Positions 16,336 to 24,772 of a stretch of DNA of 64,000 bases are shown in pieces. Below the pieces are notes generated by a model that made no database searches, had not been told where the DNA came from, and saw only the letters and a list, made by a program, of their open reading frames with translations. Every line of letters begins with the position of its first letter. The first letter of the stretch is position 1. A program made the position numbers and the translations under genes. The DNA comes from an alpha proteobacterium SCGC AAA536-G10 (GTDB lineage Bacteria > Pseudomonadota > Alphaproteobacteria > Puniceispirillales > Marisalimonadaceae), in contig ARQU01000009.1 in the NCBI GenBank assembly GCA_000384615.1, positions 25,831 to 89,830 of the forward strand. Reading direction: 5' to 3'.

Positions 16336-17136
16336 ATGTTTTTGAATGACACTGATTTAAAAAAATTTGATGAAGATGGTTATTTGTTTTTTCCAGAAAT
16401 GTTTAGCAAAGATGAAGCTTCACTTTTAAAGGAGGAAGCAGAAAAAGTTTATTCACAAGATAGAAAAGAAGTTTGGAAAGAAAGTTCTGGAGTCGCACGT
16501 ACAGCATTTGCTGCTCATAAATATAATGAAGCTTTTAGAAGATTAGGAGCACACCCCAGATTAATTGACCCTGTTTCTCAAGTATTGCAAGGAGATATTT
16601 ATATGCATCAGTTTAAGTTAAATGCAAAAGCTGCATTTGACGGAGCCGTATGGCAATGGCACCAAGATTATGGCACCTGGAAAAGAGATGATGGTATGCC
16701 AGAGCCAAGAGCAATGAATATAGCAGTTTTTTTAGATGATGTAACAGCTGCAAATGGTCCGTTGTTATTTATTCCTGGAAGTCATAAGTCTGGCGTTATA
16801 GACGCAGGTCACGACCTCGAGACAACCAGTTACCCATTATGGACTTTAGATAATAAAAAAGTTCTTGAGTTAGCTGAAAGAGGCGGCTGTGTTGCGCCGA
16901 CAGGACCTGCAGGAAGCATGCTTATGTTTTCTTCACTTTTAGTGCATGCAAGCCCACCAAATATTTCTCCATTTGGAAGAAGTATTGTCTACCTCTCATT
17001 ATGCCATGTTGACAACCATATACAAAAATTTAAGCGTGACGAATGGATAGCTCACAGAGACTTTGCACCTATTTCTAAACTTAGTGACAATTGTTTAAAC
17101 GAATTAATAAGCGAAAACGTTAGTGCCGCTGAGTAA
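16336..17136 (+). CDS. Phytanoyl-CoA dioxygenase (PhyH) family protein
   Basis: The track begins at 16321, but that ATG lies inside the GGGAGGG ribosome-binding site of the better ATG at 16336 (MFLNDTDLKKFDEDGY), giving 266 residues. It is a double-stranded beta-helix Fe(II)/2-oxoglutarate oxygenase: metal ligands HQD in QWHQDYGTW and the distal histidine in LLVHASPPN, with GRSIVYLSL carrying the arginine for 2-oxoglutarate. The family hydroxylates acyl-CoAs, phosphonates, ectoine and other small substrates. It is followed by a tyrosine-type phosphatase and a SAF-domain oxidoreductase on the same strand. Substrate is unknown; the neighbours do not match known PhyH operons. Confidence 0.88.
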   Translation: MFLNDTDLKKFDEDGYLFFPEMFSKDEASLLKEEAEKVYSQDRKEVWKESSGVARTAFAAHKYNEAFRRLGAHPRLIDPVSQVLQGDIYMHQFKLNAKAAFDGAVWQWHQDYGTWKRDDGMPEPRAMNIAVFLDDVTAANGPLLFIPGSHKSGVIDAGHDLETTSYPLWTLDNKKVLELAERGGCVAPTGPAGSMLMFSSLLVHASPPNISPFGRSIVYLSLCHVDNHIQKFKRDEWIAHRDFAPISKLSDNCLNELISENVSAAE

Positions 17137-17169
17137 ACATTAATACTTTCTATCAAGGAATATTTAATT

Positions 17170-17919
17170 TTGTTAACAATAAACTCAGTTGCAAATTTTA
17201 GAGATGTAGCTATTGGCTCCAAAATGAAGACAAATTTATTATTTAGATGTGCTAAGTTAAGCACTCTAAATCAAGAAGATATTATTAATTTAGAAACGCT
17301 AAATCCATGCGCTATTATTGACTTTAGAGATCCTAAGGAAATAAATAAAGCTCCAGATAATTTATCAAAAACATTACTAAGTAAATATATAAGTCTTCCA
17401 ATATCAGCTAGCACTCTAGGTAGAATGGTTACACAAAAAAAGATAGATGGTGATAATGTAAGAACCTATGAAAAAGTTATGGAAGAGAGTTACAAATTAT
17501 ATATAAATAATCACAAACATGTATGGAAAGAATTTATTAAGATTTTACTAAATTCTGATAACAAACCAGTAATTTTTCACTGCTCTGCTGGAAAAGATAG
17601 GACTGGTATAGCAAGTTTTATTATTCAAAGAATATTAAACAGTTCTATGGAACTGATTTATAAAAACTATTTATTATCAAATAAATTATTGACCACGAAA
17701 GCTGCCACAGCTGAACAAACAACTACTTCTAGTAGTGATAATCTTCAGGTAACAAATACTATGTTAAGTACTCTTGGAAAAGTAAAAAAAACATACTTAT
17801 TATCAGCAATTAATGAAATAGAAAGTAAATATCTAACTTTAGAAAATTATATAATGAAAGAACTTTATTTTGATGAAAATGATATTGCTAAATTAAAAAA
17901 ACAATATTCCATTAAATAG
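17170..17919 (+). CDS. Tyrosine/dual-specificity-type protein phosphatase (Y_phosphatase3 family)
   Basis: A 249-residue protein with N-terminal NFRDVAIG, typical of bacterial tyrosine phosphatases of the Y_phosphatase3/LipA type, and the P-loop HCSAGKDRTG (C138, R144) that forms the phosphocysteine intermediate. This group acts on phosphotyrosine, phosphoinositides or other phosphoesters. No signal peptide is evident, so it is probably cytosolic. The start is TTG, ten bases after AAGGA; no better start exists before the conserved NFRD motif. It sits between a PhyH dioxygenase and an oxidoreductase, suggesting a catabolic operon in which the substrate could be a small phosphorylated molecule instead of a protein. 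That last point is inference. Confidence 0.85.
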   Translation: MLTINSVANFRDVAIGSKMKTNLLFRCAKLSTLNQEDIINLETLNPCAIIDFRDPKEINKAPDNLSKTLLSKYISLPISASTLGRMVTQKKIDGDNVRTYEKVMEESYKLYINNHKHVWKEFIKILLNSDNKPVIFHCSAGKDRTGIASFIIQRILNSSMELIYKNYLLSNKLLTTKAATAEQTTTSSSDNLQVTNTMLSTLGKVKKTYLLSAINEIESKYLTLENYIMKELYFDENDIAKLKKQYSIK

Positions 17920-17926
17920 GTAGAAA

Positions 17927-19237
17927 ATGTTTTTACAAAATGCAATTGCAAAAAGAATCGATGATAATGACCCAGTCAAAGTAGCTCTAATAGGAGCTGG
18001 TAAATTTGGTTCAATGTTTTTGAGTCAAGTTCCAAGCACTATAGGAATAGAAGTTTTAGTTATTGCAGATCTAAAACCTGAAAATGCCATAAAAGCTTGT
18101 AAAAACGTTGGTTGGAGTGACGATTTAATCAACAAAACAAAGTTTGTTGATAAAGGTGCTGATGCGATAAAATTAAATGAAGTTGAGGTAGTTATTGAGG
18201 CAACAGGATTTCCTGCAGCTGGTATTGAACATGCAATACAAGCTTTTCAAAATGGCAAACATATAATAATGGTAAATGTTGAAGCAGATGTTTTGGCCGG
18301 AGCAGCTTTAGCTAAAGAAGCTAATTCTGTAGGAGTTGTTTATTCCATGGCTTATGGAGATCAACCTGCCCTAACTGCAGAAATAGTTGAGTGGGCAAGA
18401 GCTTCTGGCTTTAATGTCACTAGCGCGGGTAAAGGAACCAGATATCAACCAATATACCACAAATCATCACCTGACACAGTATGGGATTACTACGGCTTGA
18501 CCCACGAAGAAGCAAGAAAAGCAGGAATGAATCCTAAAATGTTCAACTCATTTTTAGATGGGACTAAGTCAGGATTGGAAATGGCTGCCATAGCTAATGC
18601 ATGTGATCTAGAAGTCCCAACTAATGGTCTATTATTTCCACCATGTGGAATGGACGATCTTGCAAATATTTTAAAACCATTAGAATTTGGTGGTTTGTTA
18701 GAAAAGAATGGACAAGTTGAAGTTGTATCTTCACTTGAGAGAGATGGTCGACCCGTATTTAGAGATTTACGTTGGGGCGTGTATGCCGTGTTAGAAGCTC
18801 CAAATGATTATGCGGCGTCTTGTTTCAAACAATATGGAATGAATACTGATGATACTGGGAAATATTCTGCGATGTATAAACCTTTTCACCTTATAGGGAT
18901 GGAGCTAAATATATCAGTTTTTTCAGCTGCATTGTTAAATCAGGCAACGGGACAAACCAAAAAGTTTACTGGAGATGTTGTATCAACAACTAAGAAAAAT
19001 TTGAAAAAAGGTGAAATTCTTGATGGAGAAGGTGGAGCAACTGTATGGGGCAAACTTGTACCATCAAAACTATCTTTATCAATGGAAGCTCTTCCTATTG
19101 GGCTAGCTCATGGAATTAAACTTAAAAATGAAATTAAAGAAAATAAAATAATTACATGGAATGATGTTGATTTTTCATCAAATGATCCTGCAATTTCATA
19201 CAGAAGAAAAATGGAAAAGGATTTTAAAAAATCATAG
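17927..19237 (+). CDS. NAD(P)-dependent oxidoreductase with C-terminal SAF domain
   Basis: A 436-residue protein opening with a Rossmann fold (VKVALIGAGKFGSMFL, then VLVIADLKPENA, VVIEATGFPAAG) resembling homoserine dehydrogenase, a middle catalytic region (AYGDQPALTAEIVEWARASGF), and a C-terminal SAF domain (KKNLKKGEILDGEGGATVWG). Database entries for this family are often called homoserine dehydrogenase or, because of the SAF domain, FlgA; neither is likely. Proteins of this design occur in sugar-acid catabolic operons of Alphaproteobacteria, but I cannot name the reaction. ATG follows TAGGTAG, 7 bases after the phosphatase. Its last 14 bases overlap the convergent hydrolase gene. Confidence 0.78.
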   Translation: MFLQNAIAKRIDDNDPVKVALIGAGKFGSMFLSQVPSTIGIEVLVIADLKPENAIKACKNVGWSDDLINKTKFVDKGADAIKLNEVEVVIEATGFPAAGIEHAIQAFQNGKHIIMVNVEADVLAGAALAKEANSVGVVYSMAYGDQPALTAEIVEWARASGFNVTSAGKGTRYQPIYHKSSPDTVWDYYGLTHEEARKAGMNPKMFNSFLDGTKSGLEMAAIANACDLEVPTNGLLFPPCGMDDLANILKPLEFGGLLEKNGQVEVVSSLERDGRPVFRDLRWGVYAVLEAPNDYAASCFKQYGMNTDDTGKYSAMYKPFHLIGMELNISVFSAALLNQATGQTKKFTGDVVSTTKKNLKKGEILDGEGGATVWGKLVPSKLSLSMEALPIGLAHGIKLKNEIKENKIITWNDVDFSSNDPAISYRRKMEKDFKKS

Positions 19238-20063
19238 GCTTATCTGGTCCTTTATCTAAACGCCATACAAAACCTGAATTTCCTTCGTTTGGAAAAAATT
19301 TTCTTAATAGTGGATCATGACCAGGTATTACCAGTTCGTCCTTTGAAGCTAACTTTCTGATGGTTTTAAAACCATTGAGCATATCTTCAAGATCTACAAC
19401 AATCGGAAAAGGTTTACCTGTGAGAAAATTTTCATAAAAGTGAGTGGCATCAGATGCTAAACACATATATCCGTTTTCAGTTTTAACTCTTACTGACTGC
19501 AATCCTCTTGAGTGTCCTCCAATAAGGTGAGTGGTTACTCCAGGTTGAATTGCTCCAATTCCATTATAAAATATAACTCTTCCTGAAAAAACATTTTTTA
19601 CCATATGGCATACATGTTCTCCAGTGAAAGGCATTTTTATTGTCTCGTGACACATACAAGGTCCAGTTGCATACGCCATTTCTGTTTCTTGCAAGTGAAA
19701 CTTTGCATTAGGAAACTCAATTAATCCCCCTGCATGATCATAATGTAAATGCGTTATAATAACGTCAGTTACTTGACTGGCATTTATATTGATTGCTTTA
19801 AGAGCCTCAGATGGTGATCTATCAATTGGCCTATTTCTTCTTTTTGCTTCTTCGTAATCATAACCAGTATCAATAATAATAATATCTTTGTCTGATTTAA
19901 GGACCCATATAAAATAATCAATTGTATGAGCTTCGTGGGAATGATCATCAAATATGAAACTCTCTTTTCTAGTCCTGTCCGTTCTTTCTGCATATTTTAA
20001 AGCATATACTTCCCATTTTTTTTCTAAAACTGTATCCACTTTAATTTCTCCTTTGACAATCAA
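19224..20063 (-). CDS. Metallo-beta-lactamase-fold hydrolase (N-acyl homoserine lactonase family)
   Basis: A 279-residue MBL-fold protein with the dinuclear metal motif HLHYDHAGG (H105, H107, D109, H110), further ligands in LIGGHSRGLQ and LASDATHFYE, and the C-terminal histidine in VIPGHDPLL. This pattern matches the AttM/AiiA-like lactonase family, whose members hydrolyse acyl-homoserine lactones or sugar-acid and gamma-butyro-lactones. The TTG start overlaps the stop of the upstream aldo/keto reductase gene, so it belongs to the OtnC/OtnI operon. In that setting hydrolysis of an aldonolactone produced by a sugar dehydrogenase is more likely than quorum quenching; this is inference from context. 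Confidence 0.85.
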   Translation of the reverse strand: MIVKGEIKVDTVLEKKWEVYALKYAERTDRTRKESFIFDDHSHEAHTIDYFIWVLKSDKDIIIIDTGYDYEEAKRRNRPIDRSPSEALKAININASQVTDVIITHLHYDHAGGLIEFPNAKFHLQETEMAYATGPCMCHETIKMPFTGEHVCHMVKNVFSGRVIFYNGIGAIQPGVTTHLIGGHSRGLQSVRVKTENGYMCLASDATHFYENFLTGKPFPIVVDLEDMLNGFKTIRKLASKDELVIPGHDPLLRKFFPNEGNSGFVWRLDKGPDKPMIF

Positions 20064-21019
20064 ACTTCTTCTAGTCTATCGGTGGCTGGAGGGGGTGTTG
20101 GGCTAATATTAGATATTAAATTATAAGTTTCTTGATCTAAAGAAATTTCCACTGAGTCTAGTGATGGTTTTAATTGTTTTAAGTTTCTTGCACTTATAAT
20201 AGGTGCAGTTATAGCATCATTATATGATACCCAAGCAACAGCTAAAGCAATTGGGTCATAATCTAAATCGTTAGCTAAATTGACAAGTGAATGAGCTACG
20301 TCGTACATCCAATTTTGACCATATCTTTTTTTATATTTAGAATTATCGTGCAGTCTACCCAAACTATTTTTATTAGATGAATTAACTGAACTATATTTTC
20401 CAGTGAGAAGTCCACCACCCAATGGACTATAGCTAATAACGCCAATATTTTCAGTTTTGGACATAGGAAGAATTTCGACCTCAGCTTGTCTTTTAACTAT
20501 GTTGTACATAGGCTGAAGAATATCAATTGACGGGAACCCATTTTTTTCCGCAACCAACTGCGCTTTCATAACTTGCCAAGCAGAAAAATTTGAAGCACCT
20601 AATTGAAAAAATTTTCCTTCTTCTCTAAGTTTTTGAAGTGTTTCAAATGTTTCTTCTAATGGGACATTGTCATCCCAATGATGTAAGAAAAAAACATCTA
20701 CATAGTCTTGCTTTAATCTTTTAAGACTTTCTTCTAACTGTGATCTTATATTTTTACCACTAGACCCACCAACTGATCCGGCCTTAGTAATTAAAATTAT
20801 CTTATCCCTTTCTTCTTTAATTAAATTACCAAGTATTACTTCTGACTTACCTCCCGTATATACAAAAGCAGTATCAAAGAAGTTTATACCTCTATCACGA
20901 CATGCTTCATACATTTCTTGACTATCTTTTTCGTTTGCTCCGTCACCAAATTGCATAGTACCAAAACATAACGATGAGTTTTTTAGATTATTAGGTCCAA
21001 ACTCTCTTATCATTTTCAT
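20060..21019 (-). CDS. Aldo/keto reductase
   Basis: A 319-residue (beta/alpha)8 aldo/keto reductase. The catalytic tetrad is visible as D and Y in NFFDTAFVYTGG, K in ILITKAGS, and H in VFFLHHWD. The NADP-binding region includes VISYSPLGGGLLTGKY and ISARNLKQL. These enzymes reduce sugar aldehydes and ketones or oxidise aldoses to lactones with NAD(P). It lies 13 bases after the OtnI-like isomerase gene and overlaps the lactonase-like gene by four bases. Oxidation of an aldose to its lactone followed by MBL hydrolysis would give an aldonate, linking the two to the tetronate enzymes upstream; direction and substrate are not proven. Confidence 0.88.
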   Translation of the reverse strand: MKMIREFGPNNLKNSSLCFGTMQFGDGANEKDSQEMYEACRDRGINFFDTAFVYTGGKSEVILGNLIKEERDKIILITKAGSVGGSSGKNIRSQLEESLKRLKQDYVDVFFLHHWDDNVPLEETFETLQKLREEGKFFQLGASNFSAWQVMKAQLVAEKNGFPSIDILQPMYNIVKRQAEVEILPMSKTENIGVISYSPLGGGLLTGKYSSVNSSNKNSLGRLHDNSKYKKRYGQNWMYDVAHSLVNLANDLDYDPIALAVAWVSYNDAITAPIISARNLKQLKPSLDSVEISLDQETYNLISNISPTPPPATDRLEEV

Positions 21020-21032
21020 ATAACAAAACCTC

Positions 21033-21806
21033 TTAATTATTCTTAAAATTTCTCATCCAAGTAAGACCCGCTTCAGTAGTAGTCTTTGGTTTATACTCAG
21101 CTCCAACAATACTTTTATATCCAGCTTTGTATATTTCGGGAATAATGTAACTAAAGTCTAATTCCCCACTATCTGGTTCTGCTCGATCCTGTACTGATGC
21201 TATTTGGACATGACCAATAAAAGGTAAATTATCTTTAAATCTTTTAAGTACATTGCCTTGATTTATTTGAACATGGTAAAAATCAAACATAATTTTAACA
21301 GTATCTGATCCAACTAGTTCACAAATTTCTCTTGCTTGCTCTACTTTAGTTAAAAAGTATCCTGGATTATCTTTTAAATTTAAAGGTTCAATAACTAATC
21401 CTATACCACTATCTTTTAGTAAGTCCTTAGCAAACTTTAAATTATCAATAAAAGTCACGAGAGATTTTGTTGATAAATCCGTCACACCAGCCATAGCATG
21501 AATATTTTTTGATTTAATAACTTTAGCATACTCAAAAGCTTGAATTATAGCATCTCTTGCTTCAGAAATTCTTGATGGAACTGCAAGTAAACCATTATCA
21601 CCTTCCTCAATATTACCCTTTATAGTATTTATACCCATCACTGGTAAATTAACTTCATCTAAAGCTTTTTTTATATCTTGTGAGTCAAATTGATATGGAT
21701 ATTGAAATTCAACAGCATCAAATCCATATTCTTTTGCTTTATAAATAGCATCTATTTGGGAAAATTCATTCCATAAAAGACCTAAATTTGCAGAAAATTT
21801 ATACAT
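21033..21806 (-). CDS. Hydroxypyruvate isomerase family TIM-barrel protein (OtnI-like)
   Basis: A 257-residue AP-endonuclease-2-type TIM barrel. Metal ligands are visible in IEPLNLKDNPGYF (E), MFDFYHVQ (D), IGHVQIAS (H) and GAEYKP (E). N-terminal SANLGLLWNEFSQ and GFDAVEFQYPY resemble the Hyi/OtnI group. OtnI isomerises 2-oxo-tetronate to 3-oxo-tetronate in the four-carbon acid sugar pathways, ahead of phosphorylation by OtnK and decarboxylation by OtnC. It lies four bases after the OtnC-like gene, which favours OtnI over hydroxypyruvate isomerase proper. An OtnK-type DUF1537 kinase is not in the window. Confidence 0.82.
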   Translation of the reverse strand: MYKFSANLGLLWNEFSQIDAIYKAKEYGFDAVEFQYPYQFDSQDIKKALDEVNLPVMGINTIKGNIEEGDNGLLAVPSRISEARDAIIQAFEYAKVIKSKNIHAMAGVTDLSTKSLVTFIDNLKFAKDLLKDSGIGLVIEPLNLKDNPGYFLTKVEQAREICELVGSDTVKIMFDFYHVQINQGNVLKRFKDNLPFIGHVQIASVQDRAEPDSGELDFSYIIPEIYKAGYKSIVGAEYKPKTTTEAGLTWMRNFKNN

Positions 21807-21810
21807 AATA

Positions 21811-22458
21811 TTAATCCCATTCTACATTAAATTTTTTTATAACTGAGTTTATTTGAGATTCATCTAATGCTTTTGCATCTGCTCCTTTTAAGATTAGAGC
21901 TAATTTTGCAGTAGCTTCTAATTCTTCAATAGCATTAACTGAAGATTCTAAGTCTTTGCCTGAGACAACGGGTCCATGGTTAGCTAACAGAACTGCTGAT
22001 CTTTTACCAGCAAGATCTTTGATTGCATCCCCCATAGCAGGGTCACCAGGCACAAAGAAGGGAAGTAACTTAACTTTCCCTAACAGCATTATTGAGTATG
22101 GTGTATAAGATGGTAATACATTATCTTCATCTATTCCAGGTAGCATAGATAAAGCAACAGAATGAGTAGAATGAAGATGAACTACAGCACCAGATTTCAT
22201 ACCTCTTGTTTCATAAAAAGCTTTGTGAAGGGGTAACTCCTTAGTTGGTGATAAAGACCCTATGAATTGACCTGACTTTGTCACTTTAACTATTTCATTT
22301 GGTTCAAGCCTTCCAAATGAAGATCCTGAGGGTGTAACTAGTATATCATCATTATCTAAACGAACTGAAATATTACCTGTTGATCCATGAGTAATACCCC
22401 TATCAAACATTGAAGACGCCAAAGTACAGATTTGTTCTCTTAATTTATTTTCGTTCAT
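21811..22458 (-). CDS. otnC: Class II aldolase/adducin family protein, OtnC-like 3-oxo-tetronate 4-phosphate decarboxylase
   Basis: A 215-residue class II aldolase-fold protein. Signature parts are THGSTGNISVRL, ILVTPSGSSFGRLEP, the zinc ligands in VVHLHSTHSVA, and VLLANHGPVVSGKDL. Length and order match OtnC, which decarboxylates 3-oxo-tetronate 4-phosphate to dihydroxyacetone phosphate, more than the L-fuculose-phosphate aldolases. The adjoining OtnI-like gene supports this. The pathway needs a kinase (OtnK) and a 2-hydroxyacid dehydrogenase; an LtnD-like gene (29649) and a DenD-like gene (40211) are in the window but in other transcription units. L-fuculose- or ribulose-phosphate aldolase activity is the main alternative. 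Confidence 0.75.
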   Translation of the reverse strand: MNENKLREQICTLASSMFDRGITHGSTGNISVRLDNDDILVTPSGSSFGRLEPNEIVKVTKSGQFIGSLSPTKELPLHKAFYETRGMKSGAVVHLHSTHSVALSMLPGIDEDNVLPSYTPYSIMLLGKVKLLPFFVPGDPAMGDAIKDLAGKRSAVLLANHGPVVSGKDLESSVNAIEELEATAKLALILKGADAKALDESQINSVIKKFNVEWD

Positions 22459-22489
22459 TTATAAAATATAACCTATATATATATTAATT

Positions 22490-22966
22490 TCAGTAACCAA
22501 ATAATTGGTATAAAATACCTATAGACAAGCCAATTACCACATGACTGCCAATAGCTAAGGAACAAGATAAAAAAGGTGATGGTGTTTTTAATCCCAGAAA
22601 ACCTTTACCCAAAACAGGCATGAAGAAAAACCAAGGAACAACAACACTTAGCAAACCAAAAACAAATCCATTAAAAATTGAAGCATTACAAATATTATAT
22701 TTTAGTAACATAAAGAAAAATATTGAATACATAATCGCAATAGTGTAATGAACAGCCCATCCAATTTTTAATTCATTTTTAATTGGGGGCACTTCTTCGA
22801 TTATTGGATTATATATTTTTGCTTTTGATATTAATAATATATACCATCTTCCAACAATAGCCCAGTCTGATGGATTTATGTCATACATAATTTTTAATAA
22901 TCTCTGCCAAATATCCATCACAAGACATGAAATAATCCCAATAATTACAATGTTGAATATTTCCAT
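22490..22966 (-). CDS. DUF2938 family membrane protein
   Basis: A 158-residue protein with about four hydrophobic segments (residues 5-20, 75-95, 98-120, 132-155). The pattern DIWQRLLKIMYDINPSDWAIVGRW, GWAVHYTIAIMYS and VVPWFFFMPVLGKGFLGLKTP matches DUF2938, a family of small inner-membrane proteins of unknown function. It is placed 31 bases upstream of the OtnC-like gene and could be first in that operon, although nothing ties it to sugar-acid metabolism. The start ATG has no unusual features. Confidence 0.75.
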   Translation of the reverse strand: MEIFNIVIIGIISCLVMDIWQRLLKIMYDINPSDWAIVGRWYILLISKAKIYNPIIEEVPPIKNELKIGWAVHYTIAIMYSIFFFMLLKYNICNASIFNGFVFGLLSVVVPWFFFMPVLGKGFLGLKTPSPFLSCSLAIGSHVVIGLSIGILYQLFGY

Positions 22967-23109
22967 TAAAAGCCCTTTTTATATTTAAATTTTTATAGCA
23001 ATGAACTCTTTAACAATATAAAACAATATAAGGGATCTTTAAAATATATCTATTGTATTTTATTTTTTTGATGAACTTTGAAACTATAAAAACTAGAGGA
23101 GAGAGATTT

Positions 23110-23844
23110 ATGGCTAATTTTAATGGACAAACTGCAGTAATTACTGGAGGAGCACAAGGTATTGGTTTAGCGACTGCAAGGAGTTTTATTAACGATGGCT
23201 GTGAAGTTATGATTTGGGACATAGATGAGAAAAAGGGTGTGGAGGCAGCAAAAGAGCTAAATTGTCATTTTTTAAAAGTTGATCAAACTAATAACAACTT
23301 AGTCGAAGAAGTTACAGAAAAAACTCTTAAACAAATAAATAAAATTGATATTCTAGTTTGTAGCGCAGGTATTGCTGGACCAACTTATTCAACTTGGGAT
23401 TATCCTGTTGAAGAATGGTCAAGAGTATTTGACGTAAATGTAAATGGTGTATTTTACTGTAATAAGCATGTTGTAAAATCAATGCGTGAAAAAAATTATG
23501 GTAGAATTATCAATATAGCCTCAATTGCAGGCAAAGAAGGTAATCCTAATGCTCCTGCATATTCCGCATCTAAAGCAGCTGTAATAGGTTTAACAAAATC
23601 TCTTGGTAAAGAAACAGCAGATAAAGACATCGCTGTTAATTGTATAACACCAGCTACTGCTAAAACGAGAATTCTTGATCAAGTATCACAGGAATTTATT
23701 GATTATATGATTTCAAAAATTCCAAGAAATAGATTTGTCACCGTCGAAGAAGTTGCAGCTCTTATTACGTTTCTAGCAAGTAAGGAAAATAGTTTTACCA
23801 CTGCAGGTGTCTTTGATATTTCAGGTGGTAGAGCTACTTATTAA
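23110..23844 (+). CDS. Short-chain dehydrogenase/reductase
   Basis: The track start at 23053 is probably not real: the ATG at 23110 follows GAGGAGAGAGA and gives MANFNGQTAVITGGAQGIG, the normal SDR N-terminus (244 residues). Features are the glycine-rich GGAQGIG, acidic residue in IWDIDE for NAD preference, the catalytic Ser region NIASIAG, and YSASK. The C-terminus DISGGRATY is typical of sugar and sugar-acid dehydrogenases in this superfamily. It is monocistronic, divergent from the DUF2938/OtnC operon, and followed by a 239-base spacer with repeated G-rich words. Substrate is unknown; a polyol or sugar acid is likely from context. Confidence 0.88.
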   Translation: MANFNGQTAVITGGAQGIGLATARSFINDGCEVMIWDIDEKKGVEAAKELNCHFLKVDQTNNNLVEEVTEKTLKQINKIDILVCSAGIAGPTYSTWDYPVEEWSRVFDVNVNGVFYCNKHVVKSMREKNYGRIINIASIAGKEGNPNAPAYSASKAAVIGLTKSLGKETADKDIAVNCITPATAKTRILDQVSQEFIDYMISKIPRNRFVTVEEVAALITFLASKENSFTTAGVFDISGGRATY

Positions 23845-24083
23845 TTGGTGAGGATTTTTAGGAGATCCTCTGCACCTTAACTCAAAAACTAATAATCGGG
23901 GGAGGAACTTATTAGCTAGAATTAGTACAATTAAACGGGGGAGTTTTATTGAACACTCTCATTAATTAAGTTTTTTTCGGAATTTGTCTTGTGATAATAA
24001 AAATTAACTTTAAAAGCTTTAAATCTGTTATATATTTGTGCAAAAAACTTTCTTTTATAATTTTTGTTTAATAATTAATCATT
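23845..24083. other. Longest gene-free spacer: small hairpin and two G-rich repeats
   Basis: No gene is recognised here. Directly after the SDR stop are arms GAGGAT (23850) and ATCCTC (23865) around a nine-base loop, without a following T-run, so a poor terminator. Then CGGGGGAG occurs twice, 39 bases apart (23897 and 23936), unusual in such AT-rich DNA. After the second copy a TTG opens a six-codon reading frame (MNTLIN) followed by TTTTTTT. This could be the remnant of a translated gene start, a small RNA, or a leader; evidence is too thin to choose. Confidence 0.25.
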
Positions 24084-24686
24084 TTAAACTTCTGTATTAA
24101 GTTCCATTACTGCTGAAAGTATTACAACTGCGAATAAAGAAAGTCCCATTCCCCTATTTACCCAAAGCTGCTTGTTAGATGTTAATGACCATCTTTTTAG
24201 ACTTATCCCTAACCACAGCCAAAATAAATGTATAGGTATCCAAATTGAATTTACTATAATAAATTTAGTTAGAATCTCAACATCATATGAAGCCATTCCA
24301 AGTGAGAGCACTACAAACAAATGTCCTTGGACCACATAAGCCTTTGGATTGACAAATTGTAAAAAAATTCCTTCATATAATTTTGGAGCTTTAAAACTTT
24401 GTTTAAAACCAGTTTTATTTTCAGATGTAGCTATACGCCAAGATAAAAAAGATAAGTAAGATAATGATAAAAATAAAAAAGTTAGTTCAACTCCTTCAAT
24501 TTCAAACAAAAACTGTTTAAAGCCTAGCACAACTAGTAATGCTACCCCATTAGTTCCAAAAAACAACCCAATGAGATACATCATTCCAACTTTCCATCCA
24601 AAACCAGCACCAACACCAGCTAAAGAAAGTACACCTGGACCAGGAGTAACCATCATTAAAAAACTAATAATTATGTAAGCAATCAT
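24084..24686 (-). CDS. LysE/RhtB family exporter
   Basis: A 200-residue membrane protein with about six transmembrane segments. The N-terminal MMVTPGPGVLSLAGVGAGFGWK is the LysE/RhtB signature (MTPGPD-like), and the middle FLQFVNPKAYVVQG matches the conserved NPKA loop. These proteins export amino acids or related small metabolites by proton antiport. Length is normal. It stands between the SDR spacer and the FAD-linked oxidases, on the same strand as the latter, 86 bases downstream of them, so it may be at the end of their transcript. The substrate cannot be told. Confidence 0.87.
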   Translation of the reverse strand: MIAYIIISFLMMVTPGPGVLSLAGVGAGFGWKVGMMYLIGLFFGTNGVALLVVLGFKQFLFEIEGVELTFLFLSLSYLSFLSWRIATSENKTGFKQSFKAPKLYEGIFLQFVNPKAYVVQGHLFVVLSLGMASYDVEILTKFIIVNSIWIPIHLFWLWLGISLKRWSLTSNKQLWVNRGMGLSLFAVVILSAVMELNTEV

Positions 24687-24772
24687 TTAAATCTATAAAT
24701 AAAATCTATACCTTGGCTCAATAGGATTATTTTTGAAAATATAATTATAATAAGATTTTGATAATCACATTA

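Noticed and set aside
17927-19237. FlgA or homoserine dehydrogenase naming
   Set aside because: The SAF domain alone does not make it FlgA, and there are no flagellar or threonine-pathway genes or an ACT domain.
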